NCBI RefSeq assembly: GCF_014851395.1
Contig: NW_024040040.1
Coordinates: forward strand, 20,627,000 to 20,690,999
From: Micropterus salmoides
Lineage: Eukaryota; Chordata; Actinopteri; Centrarchiformes; Centrarchidae
Reading direction: 5' to 3'
DNA: 64,000 nt
The position numbers and the translations under genes are program-made. Of the stretch, positions 1 to 12,440 are shown piece after piece. The stretch's first letter is position 1. Each line of letters begins with the position of its first letter. The notes below the pieces were generated by a model. That model searched no databases, was not told where the DNA came from, and was given only the letters and a program-made list of their open reading frames with translations.

Positions 1-480
1 GCTGCACCTCCCTCCCCACCTCCGACCTCCTCCTCCTCAACTTCTCTCCCTATGTATGTTGTCCTCACTCTGGAGAGGGAATTTCATCTTGCTGCTGAAG
101 ATGTCATGCAGAGGATGGGAGCGTGTTTATTTGATTAATGATGATGGTGATGACGATGAGAGGGAAGAGGTTGAGGAAGACACAGTGTAGGGTATGATTA
201 GAGCTCTCTTCCTCTCCCAAACACACACACACATATACTGTTTCTGTTTGTTTTCTAAGTGGGATCCAAATCAATATTCCAACTCCAGGAGCCTTCAAAG
301 GCAGCCGAAAGTAGCCAAGTGAAAATACTTGTTTGGAAAACAGCAATCGAAGCACAGGAGCATTGGATTTGGTTCGAAACAAAAAAATATATATATATGA
401 TTATGGAAGCACAAGCAAACACAAACAGACACAAACACACAAACAATACAATGCAACAATCCATATTTGGGTTTAATTAA
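1..480. other. Non-genic, low-complexity start of window
   Basis: Opens with a pyrimidine-rich stretch (positions 1-60) and carries a short CA run near 222-236. Open frames here are short, overlap on both strands and look like chance. I see no gene. Confidence 0.5.
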
Positions 481-640
481 TTGCTTAATGCCAATAATAT
501 TGCTGTAATGTGATGCTAATTACAGGGTAATTATGTAAACGATGGTTAACTATGATGATCAACGCTGAAATTAGCATTCAAATCATTTCAGCAAAGGGCC
601 CACCTCTCATAATTGCATTAAAACATGTACACAACTTTGA
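481..640. promoter_or_regulatory. Candidate conserved non-coding block with paired TAATTA sites
   Basis: Unique AT-rich sequence with a symmetric motif at 517-533, TAATTAC-AGG-GTAATTA, i.e. two homeodomain-type TAATTA cores as inverted repeats 3 bp apart. Homeodomain proteins are known to bind TAAT cores, some as dimers on palindromes. That this block is an enhancer is inference from appearance only. Confidence 0.3.
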
Positions 641-769
641 AATGCAAGCAGAAGAACCTTTTTTTTTGTGCAGATGATATGCAAATGCCTTCCTCCCCCA
701 ACTCTAACACTACACACACATCACCACGCACACACAACCTTTCCTCTACCTCTGTACTTTTTACAGGCA

Positions 770-1035
770 GAATCCACAGAAACATCTGTTAAGTAGGAGC
801 AAATGTCAGCTAATTATTTCACCAAAGCATGTTTTTAATTGATCAACAGGGGAACAGCTGTAGAGTGGGTTCTCGCGTCACGGCGCTCAGCGAATGAAGA
901 GTGGGGGGGGGGGTCTCTGGGAGCACAGAACCCTCCACCCTCATCCTCCACGCCGCTGAGAAAAGGTTTGACCCACAGCTGTAATTACTTATTTCAGCTG
1001 AACCAAAGTGCCAACCTGTGAACGATGCCTTCACA
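770..1035. promoter_or_regulatory. Candidate conserved non-coding block
   Basis: Unique sequence with several TAATT/ATTGATC motifs at 810-845 and a TGTAATTAC motif near 980, interrupted by an 11-G run at 903-913. Overlapping short ORFs on both strands show no protein-like features. Enhancer function is inferred from composition only. Confidence 0.25.
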
Positions 1036-3290
1036 GAGTCGGGGGAGGAGCACTCGTGTTAAACCTTGATCAAACAGATATTAACAGGTTCATATTAAAT
1101 GCACAGAGCTTTTTTTCCCATTGGCAACATATTTTAATGCCCTGTGAAGAACGGTCTGCTGCTACTCAGTCCAAATGAAATATAAATAAGCAAGGCACTA
1201 ACCCTGCCATGGTAAGGGGTTCGGTTCCCTGTTTAATTTGACTATCCACATCTGTGTACGACAGTGCAGGGACATTAACACGCCAAAAGAAATTGTGCCA
1301 GATGTATCAGACACTTTGATCCGTGTATGATTGCCTCTCTGAATGTTCAAGAAGGAGAAAAGAGTAGTTTTACCATCTATCTGTAGGAGGGGGAGGCTTT
1401 CATAAGTCTGTTAATCAATACCAATGACTCAGCGATGATTTGGCTGGATCCTGACATTTCTTTCAAAACTCACAAGCCTCTATTTTGAAACCCAGTAGGA
1501 TTTCACTTTTACTGGTATCATTTTTACCTATAAAGCTTCTTACCAGATTAAATCTTTGAAGAAGAAAAAAAAGCTACACAGCTGTTGTGTCAAAATCTGG
1601 CTCATGAAGTCTTAAAAAAACAATTAGATAAAAGACTTAAAGAAACGCTGTTTATTTCTGTTCACCATTTGGGTGATAAAACACTGTCACATTTAAAGGT
1701 TGCATTCACTGTGCGGCTCAACAGGTGAAGCAGGAGCTGTATTCTCACAATGCCAAAAATAAACAAACACCCTCACAGCACCAGGGGGCACTTTGGATAA
1801 AGGTGTTGACCTTGTGACATATGTTTTGTCACTCACTGTGTTTTCATTCAATGAAAAGACAGATCAAGACTCTGATGACCACTTCCAGGTGAGCCTGTCT
1901 TAGACGTGAAAAATGGCAGACAGGTTTGGAACATGTGATTTGTTGTGAGCTGAGCTGTTTTTCAGAGGGCACACAGAGTGTTGTATCGCTGCTCCTATTT
2001 CTGTCACATCCAGGTAGGGGATCAGGGAGAGGTGACGGCCCAGAGAGACACACAAATCTGGGTTAACCTCTGTAGATGCTGTCCCTTGAGGGTGGTTGTG
2101 AACTGGAGTTGGAATCTGTTAGATGCCGACCTACCCTTTATCCCCACGTAACTGTTAGACTTTACCATCACAAACAAACAGCAGATATGCAGATGACAAA
2201 TTAAGTCAATTAAGTTATTTAAAGGTTTCATACCACAAGGACCCCCTATATTTGAGTAGAGCCACTCTGTGTAAGTAGCCAGGACTAGCCCAGACCCACT
2301 TCCATAGGCTATACATGTAGCCTTGAGGGCTTTGAAACAAGCCATTAACAGTGAAATACTTTCACATTATAATGTAGATATGTTTAACGTGTTAGCAAAC
2401 AGTTGCCTGTCTACACATTCAGCAGAAACAGAGGAACATTATGTTGTGCTTCTGACAAACATAAGTCCAATCTCCCTTTAGCTATGTTCACCAGCTTTTC
2501 TGTTTATTGCTGAGCAGGTAGTGTTTAGTGTGTTGATCAGTGCTTTGTCATGGAAAACAGCTGCAGCTGCGGCTGGAAACAGGGCTGAGTGTGGTGAGAC
2601 TGAACCATAAACAAAAAAGTTGTTGAAAAATGCTAAAATGCTCTGTTGAGCTGAGGGAAACTACAGAGTTAGCTGACAGTTACCTGTGGGTTCATAACAA
2701 TGAGTGGCCACTTTCACAGATCCATTGTTAATATTAAAATATTTATTAGTGCATCTTTAAACTACACCGGTGTCAGCACCTGTGTGCCTTCATGGACATT
2801 TTAAGAATCTATTTGTAAGAACTAGTGTTCTGTGAACTTATTTTGTGTTCTTGTAGCTGTTGCTGTGTGACATCACTCACTTATCACTTGTGATTGGCTA
2901 AAGCTATGTTATCACAGACAAAAGACAGGAATAAAAAAGATCCTGGAGCAGATAAAGTCAATGGCACATTCAGCAGGAGAAAATTTTTGCTGTATTGTTT
3001 TATTCAGTGATTTATTCTTTTTTTTTTATTTTTTACGGAATGTGAATTAATCTTCCTAAAAATCATGTTTTGTGTAAAAATAAAGCTAGATAAAGATAAT
3101 AAAGAGCACACGTGCAAGAAGATTATTGTTTCAAACTAGGAATAGGAGGCTTGTGCATTTTTATCAAAAAAACAAAAATTAACTCTACAAGACAAAGAAA
3201 AGAAAGAACAAAACGTAAACATATTTGTCCTTTCCTTATCCACCTATATGCCACAACTCCCATGAGCATTTCCTAACAGGGATGTTCGCT
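1036..3290. other. Unique AT-rich DNA, no gene seen
   Basis: About 2.2 kb of AT-rich sequence with homopolymer A/T runs. No recognisable protein, RNA or transposon was seen. Two overlapping minus-strand ORFs at 1844-2345 lack any recognised motif. Confidence 0.5.
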
Positions 3291-3900
3291 TTTGTGTTCT
3301 TCTGTGGTCAACTTCTCCACACTCCATCGCAGCCGGGGTGAAAAAGTAGAAAAGAAGAAAGATGAAGAGCGAGAGGAGGGGAAGAAAAGAGAGAAATCTT
3401 CCAACTGGCAGCAGTATGGACTAGGGGAAGCTCAAGCATGACTAAAAAGTACATTCACTGCTAGTCAGTGAATTTTGCTCCCTATTTGTCACTGCCACCT
3501 TGGAGAGCAGTAAGCATTAATAATACATGGGAGCTGGGGGAATCTATTAGAGGCTACCCTTGCGAAGAGGAATCAGACGGAGGCTGGGCGCTGGAGCTGT
3601 TAGGAAGGAAGAGTGCGAGGGCTGAGGTGGGAAGACAGAGAGATACAGAGGAACAGAAAGCCTGGGTGCTGCAAACCATGCCCCTCTTATTTATTGAAGA
3701 GATTTTTAGGGGGGCCGGTGGAGGTGTCAGGTGTGGCTCATGTGATGCATCATCAGAGAGAGAACCAAGAAGAGGAAGAGAGAGTGCCGTGGTGAGAGGA
3801 ACCTCAGGACATGGCTATAATTGAGTTCATTGATCAAACAGAGAAGGAGGAGGGACGTGGAAAAAATAAAAGAAAATACTTGGCACACTGTTACCTAACG
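3291..3900. other. Purine-rich unique stretch, possibly conserved
   Basis: The stretch is rich in GA/GGA runs (about 3350-3400 and 3600-3660). The best open frame, 3468-3824 plus, is 118 codons, but it is built from purine-rich low-complexity codons and has no domain I recognise, so I do not call it a gene. The part at 3460-3560 looks like non-coding sequence under constraint (inference). Confidence 0.3.
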
Positions 3901-4003
3901 GTGCGTTCAAGCATCTCAAAAAACTCAGAGAAGTCCGCCCATGTTTTGAACCTCCGTCACCTTATTTTAACCAATCACAACTGCCTGGCACGTAAGGTTG
4001 AAA

Positions 4004-4032
4004 TGCCTTGCTGAAGGGCACCTCAACAGCAG
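4004..4032 (-). repeat. Short fragment of a dispersed fish repeat
   Basis: Read on the minus strand it contains CTTCAGCAAGGCA, which recurs at 49581-49593 on the plus strand. Both copies are preceded by a related TTGAGG/TCAAGG stretch. I recognise the phrase from interspersed repeats common in fish genomes, but the family is unknown to me. Confidence 0.4.
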
Positions 4033-6759
4033 CTTGTCCTGACTTTACTCTGCTACTTCACCAGAGCTTTTTTAGTATGAGACGTCAATTAACAAGTGTT
4101 TTAACAAGCAAATGTTGATATTGATTTATTGATGGTGAAAGAAGCTAAATTAAAGCCATATCTGAATCAGATAATATTGATTTTCTCTGACATTTTTGCA
4201 GCACACCAAATAAAGGATCCTCTCATACTTAAACACATTTATAACAAATTAGTAGGAAGATCTCTTCTATATTGTCTCTTTTTTTAAAGGTCTGACTTGT
4301 GTTTGGACAGTTCTTTTACAACACGGACAAGAAGACCCTGGTGCCTCTCTGTGTTGCCACACACTCTTACCCCCCTCCTCTATTTTGGCCAGGTCTAAGC
4401 ACTTTGTGGAGGTGGGAGGGCGCAAAAGGGGGAAAAAAGGAGAGGGGAAAAAACGGACCATTTGTTGCTTCAGATGTGCTGCTAATCCTTTGATCGAACC
4501 TCTTATGCTCTTCAAACTTGCGACTGGGGCCAAGCTACTAATGAAATTCTGAGGCCGGAAGATAGGCCTCGAGCCGGAGCGTGACAGAGTCCATCTGGTG
4601 TGCTAAAGTCCCCCTCTGCTCTCAAACACAGTGCTCAATGCAACTCTATGTGAACACTTTGAAGTGTTTTTGCAGTGTTTAAGTTGCTGCACTGGGACCA
4701 GATCTACTGTGCCTCTACCTGACATGAGATGCCACATTAACTATGATTATTTTAATATTAATAATTCAATACCAAATACATTTTGGCGCATTACAATAAA
4801 AATAAGAACATTATGATAAAACTGTCAGCCTGTCCAACAGTCTAAATTTTCATCATGAGCCACCTGTTCCGATTTGGAGGGAAACCTGCTGGACTGCTTT
4901 ACAGCACATAACAGGAGGAGGGCGCTGTTCTTCCAGAGCAAATGGGGATAAAAGATTTTCGAGCTTCTGTTGACAGCAGACGGTGGAAGGAGTGAAAGTC
5001 TTCCAACATGGCTGCCCTATTCAGGAAAGAAAGAAACGGGGCTTATGGGAAATTTGTTGCTGTTTGAGTATCAAACACTCACTGTCTTTATCTAAGCTTG
5101 GACGGCAGCTGTAAACAGTTTACAGTTTGATTCTTCAGGATAGATTCACCCTACCTGATACTGTCGTGTGTTTTGGTCCACAGTTTGTGCATTGTGTTTA
5201 AATCTGAAATGATTTCTCATTTCTTTAAAACAAAAACACCCTAATGCCCTAGGTTATCAAATCTGCTTTCCTGGATTTTTTATCTTATATGATAGAAAGT
5301 GAATTGAATATCTGTAGTTTTTTGACTGTTGGTTGTCTAAAACTTAGTCATTAGTGGCACCTCTGATTAGGGCTGGTCATTGTTTCCAATTTTACAATCA
5401 ATTTTCATTTAAGGAAAGAAGCCAAACTTTTCGCATGTTAAATGCTAAACACAAGCAGGCTTACAAGAACTTTACAAACGGAAACCAGCAAACAGACAAA
5501 ACTATGATTTGAATCAATCTGGAATTGCTTGAAGAACAAAAATCAAAGTCTGAGCAAGTATTTGATGCCAGCTTTCGGTGTACATTTTGGTTTTGTTTTA
5601 GGTCCTGTGAACACTTTGTGGTTGGTACCAAAAAATAATTTTGAGGTTCGAGATCACATCCTACCTGTGATGTGTTGGCAACTTGTTGAGCAAACCTGAG
5701 AAAGAAAGAACCTGGATGCAGAGGAGTCATTGTGCCAAAGACAGACTCTCTTATCTCACGCCGGAATTAAGAATATCTTGTAGAGATCACAGCTTCTATG
5801 ACCTATGAACCTTGTTCTAAAGAGCAACAGACCTCTTTATATGTTTTAGCTATATTTTCTTTCCAAAAGGTGCTGTCCCTTCAAGCTTGTTTTGTGTGAT
5901 ATCCAAACCCATCAAGACCTGGACATAACCAATATTTTGTTTTCATACATTTCCACACTTGACAGACCTGTGTAGGAGCCCTGATCTGACTAGTAACTTG
6001 TGTTGAAAACATGCCTGGTTGCACTGACCCAATCCATACTACACCAACACACACACATGCACACACACGCACACATACCTCTCTGCAGCGCCTGAGAGGA
6101 TGAAACATACACACACCGTGTTACATGCAAAGATGCTTGTCGATGTGTGCTAACACACAGAGACAAGAATGCAGGGTAGGATCAGGAATACACACTCCCC
6201 CCCCCACACACACACACGTAACCATACAGTTTTCTTATGCCTGTAGGAAAAAGACAAGACACGGCAAACCACCTGCTGTGAACTACACATTCATTCTGTT
6301 TGTATTTTCTTCAGTTTGCTGAACTTGCTCTATTGATGTGCTGTTTGTCTACTTTTTCACTTTTCAAACTTACTTCAAAAGCAATGCTCTGTCTGCTCTC
6401 TCTCTGTGTTTGGTTTCCATTAACAAAGCGGTTCTCAACATGAGGATCCAAACAGGAATGGAGGGCCACAGGACGACTTGGGGTAGTTTGAGGGTCACAG
6501 CGTGATTTTTGCCACTTAAAATATATTCAGTATATATTCCATTTATAATGCTTTTATTCTTGGCTGTTAAATGCATTTATTCTTGTACAGCAATAAAAAA
6601 AGAACTAGTTGTATAAGCTAATCATATGGGGTCAAAGGTCAGGCTTCCTATGTTTTTATGGTGAGCACTCAATGTGGGTTAGTTGTGCCATCTTGTACAG
6701 TGTGCAACCACATTATTTTGTTTAATTCAACAGTTACAAAAGGCTTACAGATTAAAGGA
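4033..6759. other. Unique DNA with C/CA low-complexity tracts, no gene seen
   Basis: Contains CA-rich runs near 6045-6085 and a C-run followed by CA repeats at 6190-6218. No protein motif or RNA gene was seen. ORFs such as 4267-4533 minus and 5461-5730 minus have no recognisable features. Confidence 0.5.
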
Positions 6760-6764
6760 TTATA

Positions 6765-6820
<56 letters not shown>
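6760..6820. repeat. (TA)n microsatellite
   Basis: About 30 TA units with a single TG interruption at 6769-6770. It opens meaningless Tyr-Ile ORFs on both strands. Confidence 0.95.
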
Positions 6821-6822
<2 letters not shown>

Positions 6823-7979
6823 CTTAACTGATCTTTTGAGGGTCACACAGAGGTGTTTCTCATGTACACATTTCAGATGCAAAAACCTCTGACTTAGATG
6901 ACACCCGCTACAGTATTTGATGTTGTATGTTGATGTTATTAACAAAAGGTTGATCAAGGAATTTAAGCATATTTTATTACGTCATGGTTTATTAAAGCCA
7001 GAGTACTTTTAGCCATGCCCCCCTACAACACTGTCAGACTTATGATGGACATAAAAATTATCAAAATTTATGCTGCTGAACCACATCATATTTTTCATTC
7101 TGTGCATTCTTCCAGGTTTTCCTTTAAATAAATACTTTCCTTTTCTATAGGCCTGACCTAAAACTTTGCAAAATCAGTCTGTTGGTCCACAGTTGTTCTG
7201 GTCTTTGGTTGAATTTATGCATAAATGTTGATGTTGTTGTTTTTTTGCTATCTATGATGTTGAAGTTGTGGAAATGTGATTTTTAAATACTTTTTTTCCC
7301 CTACTGTTTATCAGTCGAGAAAGATACTGGATTTCTTTTTGCTGTTTTTATAGGAAAAGAAACGTAAACTTTGGAGTTTTAAAGTTTTGGACTGACACTT
7401 CTTCCATTTTCCTGCAATCTGTTTTTAGTGTGGAATAAAGTAGTATTACTTCAGTGCAGCACCAAAACAACCATTTTCTTGCAGACGGCTTTGACGAAAG
7501 GAAGCCATCACTGACTACACATTATGTGGGCACAATCACATCAACTGGACTGAAGATGATACAGTATGTGTTTGTCTCGCAGAAGTGTGTATGTATGTGT
7601 CTGTTAAATGATATAGAGCCCTGAAGCTTGGGCTAAATCTGGTCTCTCACTGCTGGAATTTACAACAATAGTGTCACAGCTTGGCGGCTCCAGATATGAT
7701 CTTAGTGACCTGCAAGTGGTTTGTGTGCCTGTGTGTGTTAAACAATAGCACCACTGTTTTAGAAACGGTTTAGCATGGGTGTTATATCATTTGAACACCA
7801 TCAGGCCATAAAGATGGTGCAGCATCTGAACACTGATTTTGTCTGCAAGACTGTATCAAAATAGAGCAACAAAAACACATCAATACTTATCTAAAGTGCA
7901 CTAGGTTAATTGCTAATGATGCATTTGTTACTTTAGCTTGCCAAAGTTACAATTATTACCAAATTTTTCTGGCTGGTGC
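6821..7979. other. Unique AT-rich DNA, no gene seen
   Basis: No coding, RNA or transposon signal recognised. Confidence 0.5.
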
Positions 7980-8290
7980 TGCTATTAGCATTCAGGCAAA
8001 ATTAATGAAACAATAAGGGAGGCGGATGCCCCCCACCGTCACCTCACCTCTCTCCTCCGTCTCTCTCTGTGCCGCTGCTGAAGGAGGCGGCAGTGGCCTG
8101 AGCCAAGAAGGATTTCACCCAGGGCTGGGATTTAATGAAGGGCGTAACTGTCTGCAGTCGGATGGTTATGGGGGTTCAGGGAAGTAATGCTAGGGCTGTT
8201 TTGGGGCAGGGTGTGTTTTGAGAGTGTCTGTGTGGAAGAGGAAGAGGGGGTTCGTCTGGCTCAAACCACCTGGACTGGCCTAATTCTATG
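7980..8290. promoter_or_regulatory. Candidate conserved non-coding block, locally GC-rich
   Basis: A GC-richer island (about 8015-8270) sits between AT-rich flanks, with a CT-rich core and no long open frame. It resembles a regulatory block by composition only, and I see no TATA box or splice site. Confidence 0.2.
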
Positions 8291-10300
8291 TCTTATAAAG
8301 GTTCTTACTTTTAGTCTTTCGCACAGATTGTGGAATTCAGTTTAGATCAGGATGAAGACTGGGAAAAGAAATTGTGATTATGGCTGAAGCCATAGTTTGG
8401 CTCAGAAAATCAAGTAAATAGGTCTAAGAACATATTGATACAAATCTGTGTGACTTAATTAGGCTTCTACTCAGTAGGTGCATGATGCAAAAATGAACAG
8501 AAAAAGTGAGTGGCTTTGCTTATATGAAGTCTCTACACATCCAATCATTTGTAAACATGGCAAGGAGTGCCGGTGTGTGTGAGAGGCCATAGGGATACTG
8601 ATGTTGAGTGTCTCTGACAAAGAAAATATGATATCAATCTCTAAATATAAATATTATTTCTTGGAAACATTTTATTGGAGTGAATCACATTCCAAAATAT
8701 AAACCTCACATATCTGATCTTGCAAAAAAAACCTCCTACTGTATTGTTTCGGTTAAACTAAACACGACATTTTTTTGTATTAAATATACAAACATATGTT
8801 TCTATTCTTGTATGTATTCTTCAGCAAGACTGCACTCGTGCTTGACAGGGATTTGAGCAGAACAGTCTGATGTGGAGGAGAACTCTGTTTTTTTTAATTT
8901 ACAGAATATCATTTTTACTGTTTTAAAGCAAAATATGTTTAAGTAAAATGTAAACTGATGGGAACTGACTGCTGATAAAGCAGTCCTAAAGGAAGCTGGT
9001 AACAGCAAGCTTTGTATATAATCCAGAGTAAAGGGGATACTGTTTTGGAAGATATGTTGCGGTTGATTTTTTGAAATTTCAAAAACAAAATGCGGTTAAA
9101 TTGGGGTAGAGACAGTCCCTGAGGCGAATATCACAAAATCTGGACAAATGAAACCAAAATTACTTGCTCTGCATGGCTAGATACCTCTAGGGGACTTAGA
9201 GAAAATATAGTATGTATTTATTTGTAATTTGGTTGAACCAGCCCTTAAGGCAACAGAGATTCTTAAGTGGTAAATAAAAGCTTAAAATATAATCCACCTA
9301 TACTCATTCTGATAGCAGTTTAAGTGATGATTACTGCCTGGATTCACCCACCTTCCGATTCACCCAGCATCACTGATTACCACTGATTTGGATCTGCTGA
9401 GAAAAAGGTGGGAGAAATCTTTTTCTGACAAACACAAAAGCGGATAAACTGAACTGAAGTGGGTTTTTAGAAGGCAATTGTCTGGAAATGTAAAAGTGTG
9501 GATTTTTATCCCCTTAATCCTGTTAGATCTGGATGAAGATAGCAAGCAACGCTCTAATCTGTTCAAAGGTATGGAAGAAGGGATAATGGAGATTGAAGAA
9601 GATATGAGCGCAGTATAGTTAAGGAACTGAGTACCATGCTTCTCTCAAGTGAAGGATTCACTGAAGGTGATGAAACATAAGATCTGGCAAGAAAAATTAG
9701 TGGCAAAAAACAACAACACACAAACCCATGATGTGCGCTAGTGACACTAAAAGTAAAAGACAAATGAGCTGATAAAGATCCCCAAACAGCACTGGCATTA
9801 TGGAGACAACTTAATAAACAATAAAATATGCCCATGAGACAACCTGATAATAAGACAATAAGAGGAAAACTTCAAGACAGAAAAAGATAGACATTTTTTC
9901 TACACTATAAAACTTCATTTCTCTTCATAAAGCCATCCTCATGCCAGTTCATGAGAAAGTAATTGCCCTTTATTATGTCAGGGCCACAGACATTTTTTGA
10001 CACTGTTACTATTGCTTGTCACCTCGCAGCACAGCTCCTCGCATCGCTGTTTACCACTTTGACAAGTTACATTATTCTTCCAACGCAGTTCTGTCACGTC
10101 TCCCGACAGTTCCTCAGCGCCCAAACCAAATCTGGGAGACGCCCCGATGTTTTCCATCTCACCAACAAAAGATATCACTTTCCTTTGAGAGATTGCTGAC
10201 GCTCAATGAAGTGTTGGCTGGACAAACGTTGACACATGTAACCACACAAACAAACTCGCAAACACACAACGTTCAAAGAGATTTCCTTACTTTTGTTGAG
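8291..10300. other. Unique DNA, no gene seen
   Basis: Short overlapping ORFs at 9360-9566, 9563-9835 (minus) and 9963-10303 (both strands) are mutually exclusive and have no motif. I see nothing I can support. Confidence 0.45.
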
Positions 10301-10304
10301 TAAT

Positions 10305-10400
10305 TCTGATACCATTGATAGTGAATACAGCAGTAATAGAAGCAGTATAGTTGTAGAGGTTGTCATAGCATTAGTAGAAGTAGTAACTGTGGCAGTCACA
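10305..10400. repeat. Imperfect AGT trinucleotide tract (left part)
   Basis: Degenerate AGT/AGC triplets (for example AGTAGAAGTAGTAAC). The same texture resumes at 11830-11880 and 12284-12330, beyond the inserted repeats, so these may be parts of one older tract. Confidence 0.55.
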
Positions 10401-10479
10401 ATAAGTGACAATGAATGATGAGGTACATTCAACTAAACTATCTCCCCAGTATCTATGTGCGGATGTGCATCAGATTACA

Positions 10480-10964
10480 TGATTTTGAATAGATAGAGAG
10501 AATTTCCTTTTTAAAAACATTTTAAAGTAAAAAGATATAAAAACCTAAAACAAGTATAAGAAATATCAAATAACAACAATGATGCAAGAAAAGGGTGAAA
10601 TTAAATAAAAGCAAGATCATAAAAATAGAATAATAAATAAGTGTTAAGCTGTTTCTTTAAACTATCAACAGAAGTTGCTTGTCTTCTTTGTGATGCACAA
10701 TTTGGTGCATAACAACAAAAAGCTGCATCACCATATTTTTTGTATGTCATTTTCGGTACGTTGAGTAAACCAGCGCTAAACCACGCATTACAACGGTTTG
10801 AAACATACTCAGAAAAGCAGTCAAAGAGGTAAGAGGGTGCTGAATCATTTGGGGATAGTCCTCAACATTACAGGTAGGCAGTGTAACGAAACCAGTACTG
10901 GTGTAATATGTTCTCTTTATTAATGCTTGTTAATGGTATTAATGGTAATAATTTTTAGGCAGTC
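10480..10964 (-). repeat. Dispersed fish repeat, part 1 (interrupted by solo LTR)
   Basis: An A-rich beginning is followed by sequence around 10680-10740 (core AAAAGCTGCATCACCAT) that I recognise from an abundant interspersed repeat of fishes. It continues after the LTR at 11632 with ATTACAGTAATCCAGAG, another hallmark of the same repeat. No coding capacity remains. The family (LINE-derived or otherwise) is not certain. Confidence 0.5.
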
Positions 10965-11626
10965 TGTTACGAACCAGCTCGTGGGAAAAAGGAAGCAACA
11001 TGAACCAGAATGTTTTTGGTAAAAGTGCAAGTTGTTTATTTGCAGGGTTTACAAACAGAACGGAAAAAGGGCTGGTGGATGCTGCTTAAATCAAAGAAAC
11101 AAATACAACTTAAAGAGGTCTCTCCAAACTGAGAGATAGACACTTGCTATTTCAAAATCAAACTAAACAAAACTCTCTCAGAGCCCTCATCCATAATCAA
11201 AATACAAAATGAGCAGCACCCACTATGCCTAGTGGTGTCTGGTTGGAGTCAGTTAATCCCACTAATGTCCTTGCCCAATCTCCTATCCACAGATCACAGA
11301 GTAGGGTAACACACAGACCCTAAGATCTAACACTTATAAATCACTGAACTAAAGCTCCTACAGCCCTTAACACGTTTACCACCATAGAGCACAATACAAA
11401 CACTTTTAAACACTTTAAACACTTTAAACTGGGGATGATCTGGAAGGCGGTAGATGATTGGAGGAGGTTGCCAGACACCACACCAATCAGATCACCAGCC
11501 GGAACCAGGAAGTAGGCAGGTCTCGCGCCAGCCAATCCTCGGCAAAGGATCGCACATCCTGCTTAACATAACACACAGCTGCACAACACAGATACACATA
11601 CAAGGATAACAGAGGTAGCCATAACA
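10965..11626 (-). mobile_element. Solo LTR of an LTR retrotransposon
   Basis: A 662-bp unit begins TGTTACGAACC and ends GGTAGCCATAACA on the plus strand, so both orientations start TGTTA and end TAACA, as LTRs do. Flanking 5-mers are CAGTC (10960-10964) and AAGTC (11627-11631), a one-mismatch candidate target duplication. Read on the minus strand there is an AATAAA signal (GCAAATAAACAAC) near the 3' end. No gag/pol or second LTR is present. It interrupts an older dispersed repeat that resumes at 11632, which supports the boundaries. Superfamily (Gypsy or other) is not decided. Confidence 0.6.
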
Positions 11627-11631
11627 AAGTC

Positions 11632-11810
11632 CAGAGTCCATTACAGTAATCCAGAGAAGAGAAAACAAAGGCATGGGTCAGCTTTTTGGCAATCTTCCAA
11701 AGGTCTAACTCTAGCGCTATTTCTTAATTGGTAAAAAGCAACCTTTCTAACGTTGTTAATATGTCATCAAAAATCAGTTTTTACTTTGGGGTTATTCTGT
11801 AGAGCCAGCT
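11632..11810 (-). repeat. Dispersed fish repeat, part 2
   Basis: Continuation of the repeat broken by the solo LTR. It contains ATTACAGTAATCCAGAG and, further on, AAAGGCATGGGTCAGCTTTT, both familiar from the same fish repeat family. Removing 10965-11631 restores a plausible continuous repeat. Confidence 0.5.
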
Positions 11811-11939
11811 TTTATAGCTTAATATCTAGTATTATCTGTATTAGTAGCCACAGTAGTTGCAGCTACTACTACCTTTATTATTACTAATTAAGTTAATTAG
11901 CTTAACTGGCTGACAGTTAAGAAGGTGTTGGTAGATATT

Positions 11940-12283
11940 AAGATATTACTTAACTGTGCCGGTTTATTCATGGAATTACTTTTCACTGATAAAAGACTCA
12001 TTATACAAGAGTTGGTTCCATAAATTCTATATTGTTTTATGGTTCTGCCGGTGTGACACCGGCTGCCCATAAAGATCCGTGTGTGGCGGTGGCGTTTCCT
12101 TCAGAAATGCTTGAGAAAATGTAGTGTGTGTGGAAGCTACCGCGCTACTCGGCCAATAAAAGAGCTTTGTTACTGAAAAGCTATTTGATTCAGAAATTAG
12201 CGATACCACCAAGCTACTGAGAAATGTAGTTAAACTAGTAACTACTACTTAGCCACTTGTAGCAACGCTACTGCCCAACACTG
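11940..12283 (-). mobile_element. DNA-transposon end fragment (hAT-like)
   Basis: On the minus strand the fragment begins at 12283 with CAGTGTTGGGCAGTAGCG, the end signature of a widespread hAT-type element of fishes. The body (about 12030-12240) is degenerate, with alternating 'AGCTACT' and 'AGTAACTA' phrases. The other end is missing or unrecognisable, so the left boundary is approximate. No transposase remnant is seen. Confidence 0.45.
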
Positions 12284-12440
12284 CAAGTAGTATTGTTGTT
12301 AGTAGTAGTGGCATTGGTAGTAGCAGCAGTAGTTAAATAGCATTGTTCATATAATCTATTAAAACTGTAGCCACAGAGGCAGTAAATACTAGATTATTAT
12401 TGATATGTAAACGTAAAAGTAATCACTGCTGTAGTAACAG
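12284..12440. repeat. Imperfect GTA/AGT trinucleotide tract (right part)
   Basis: GTAGTAGTGGC-type degenerate triplets resume directly after the transposon end at 12283. Confidence 0.5.

Noticed and set aside
6683..6957. ORFs with long Tyr-Ile runs on both strands
   Set aside because: They are translations of the TA microsatellite.
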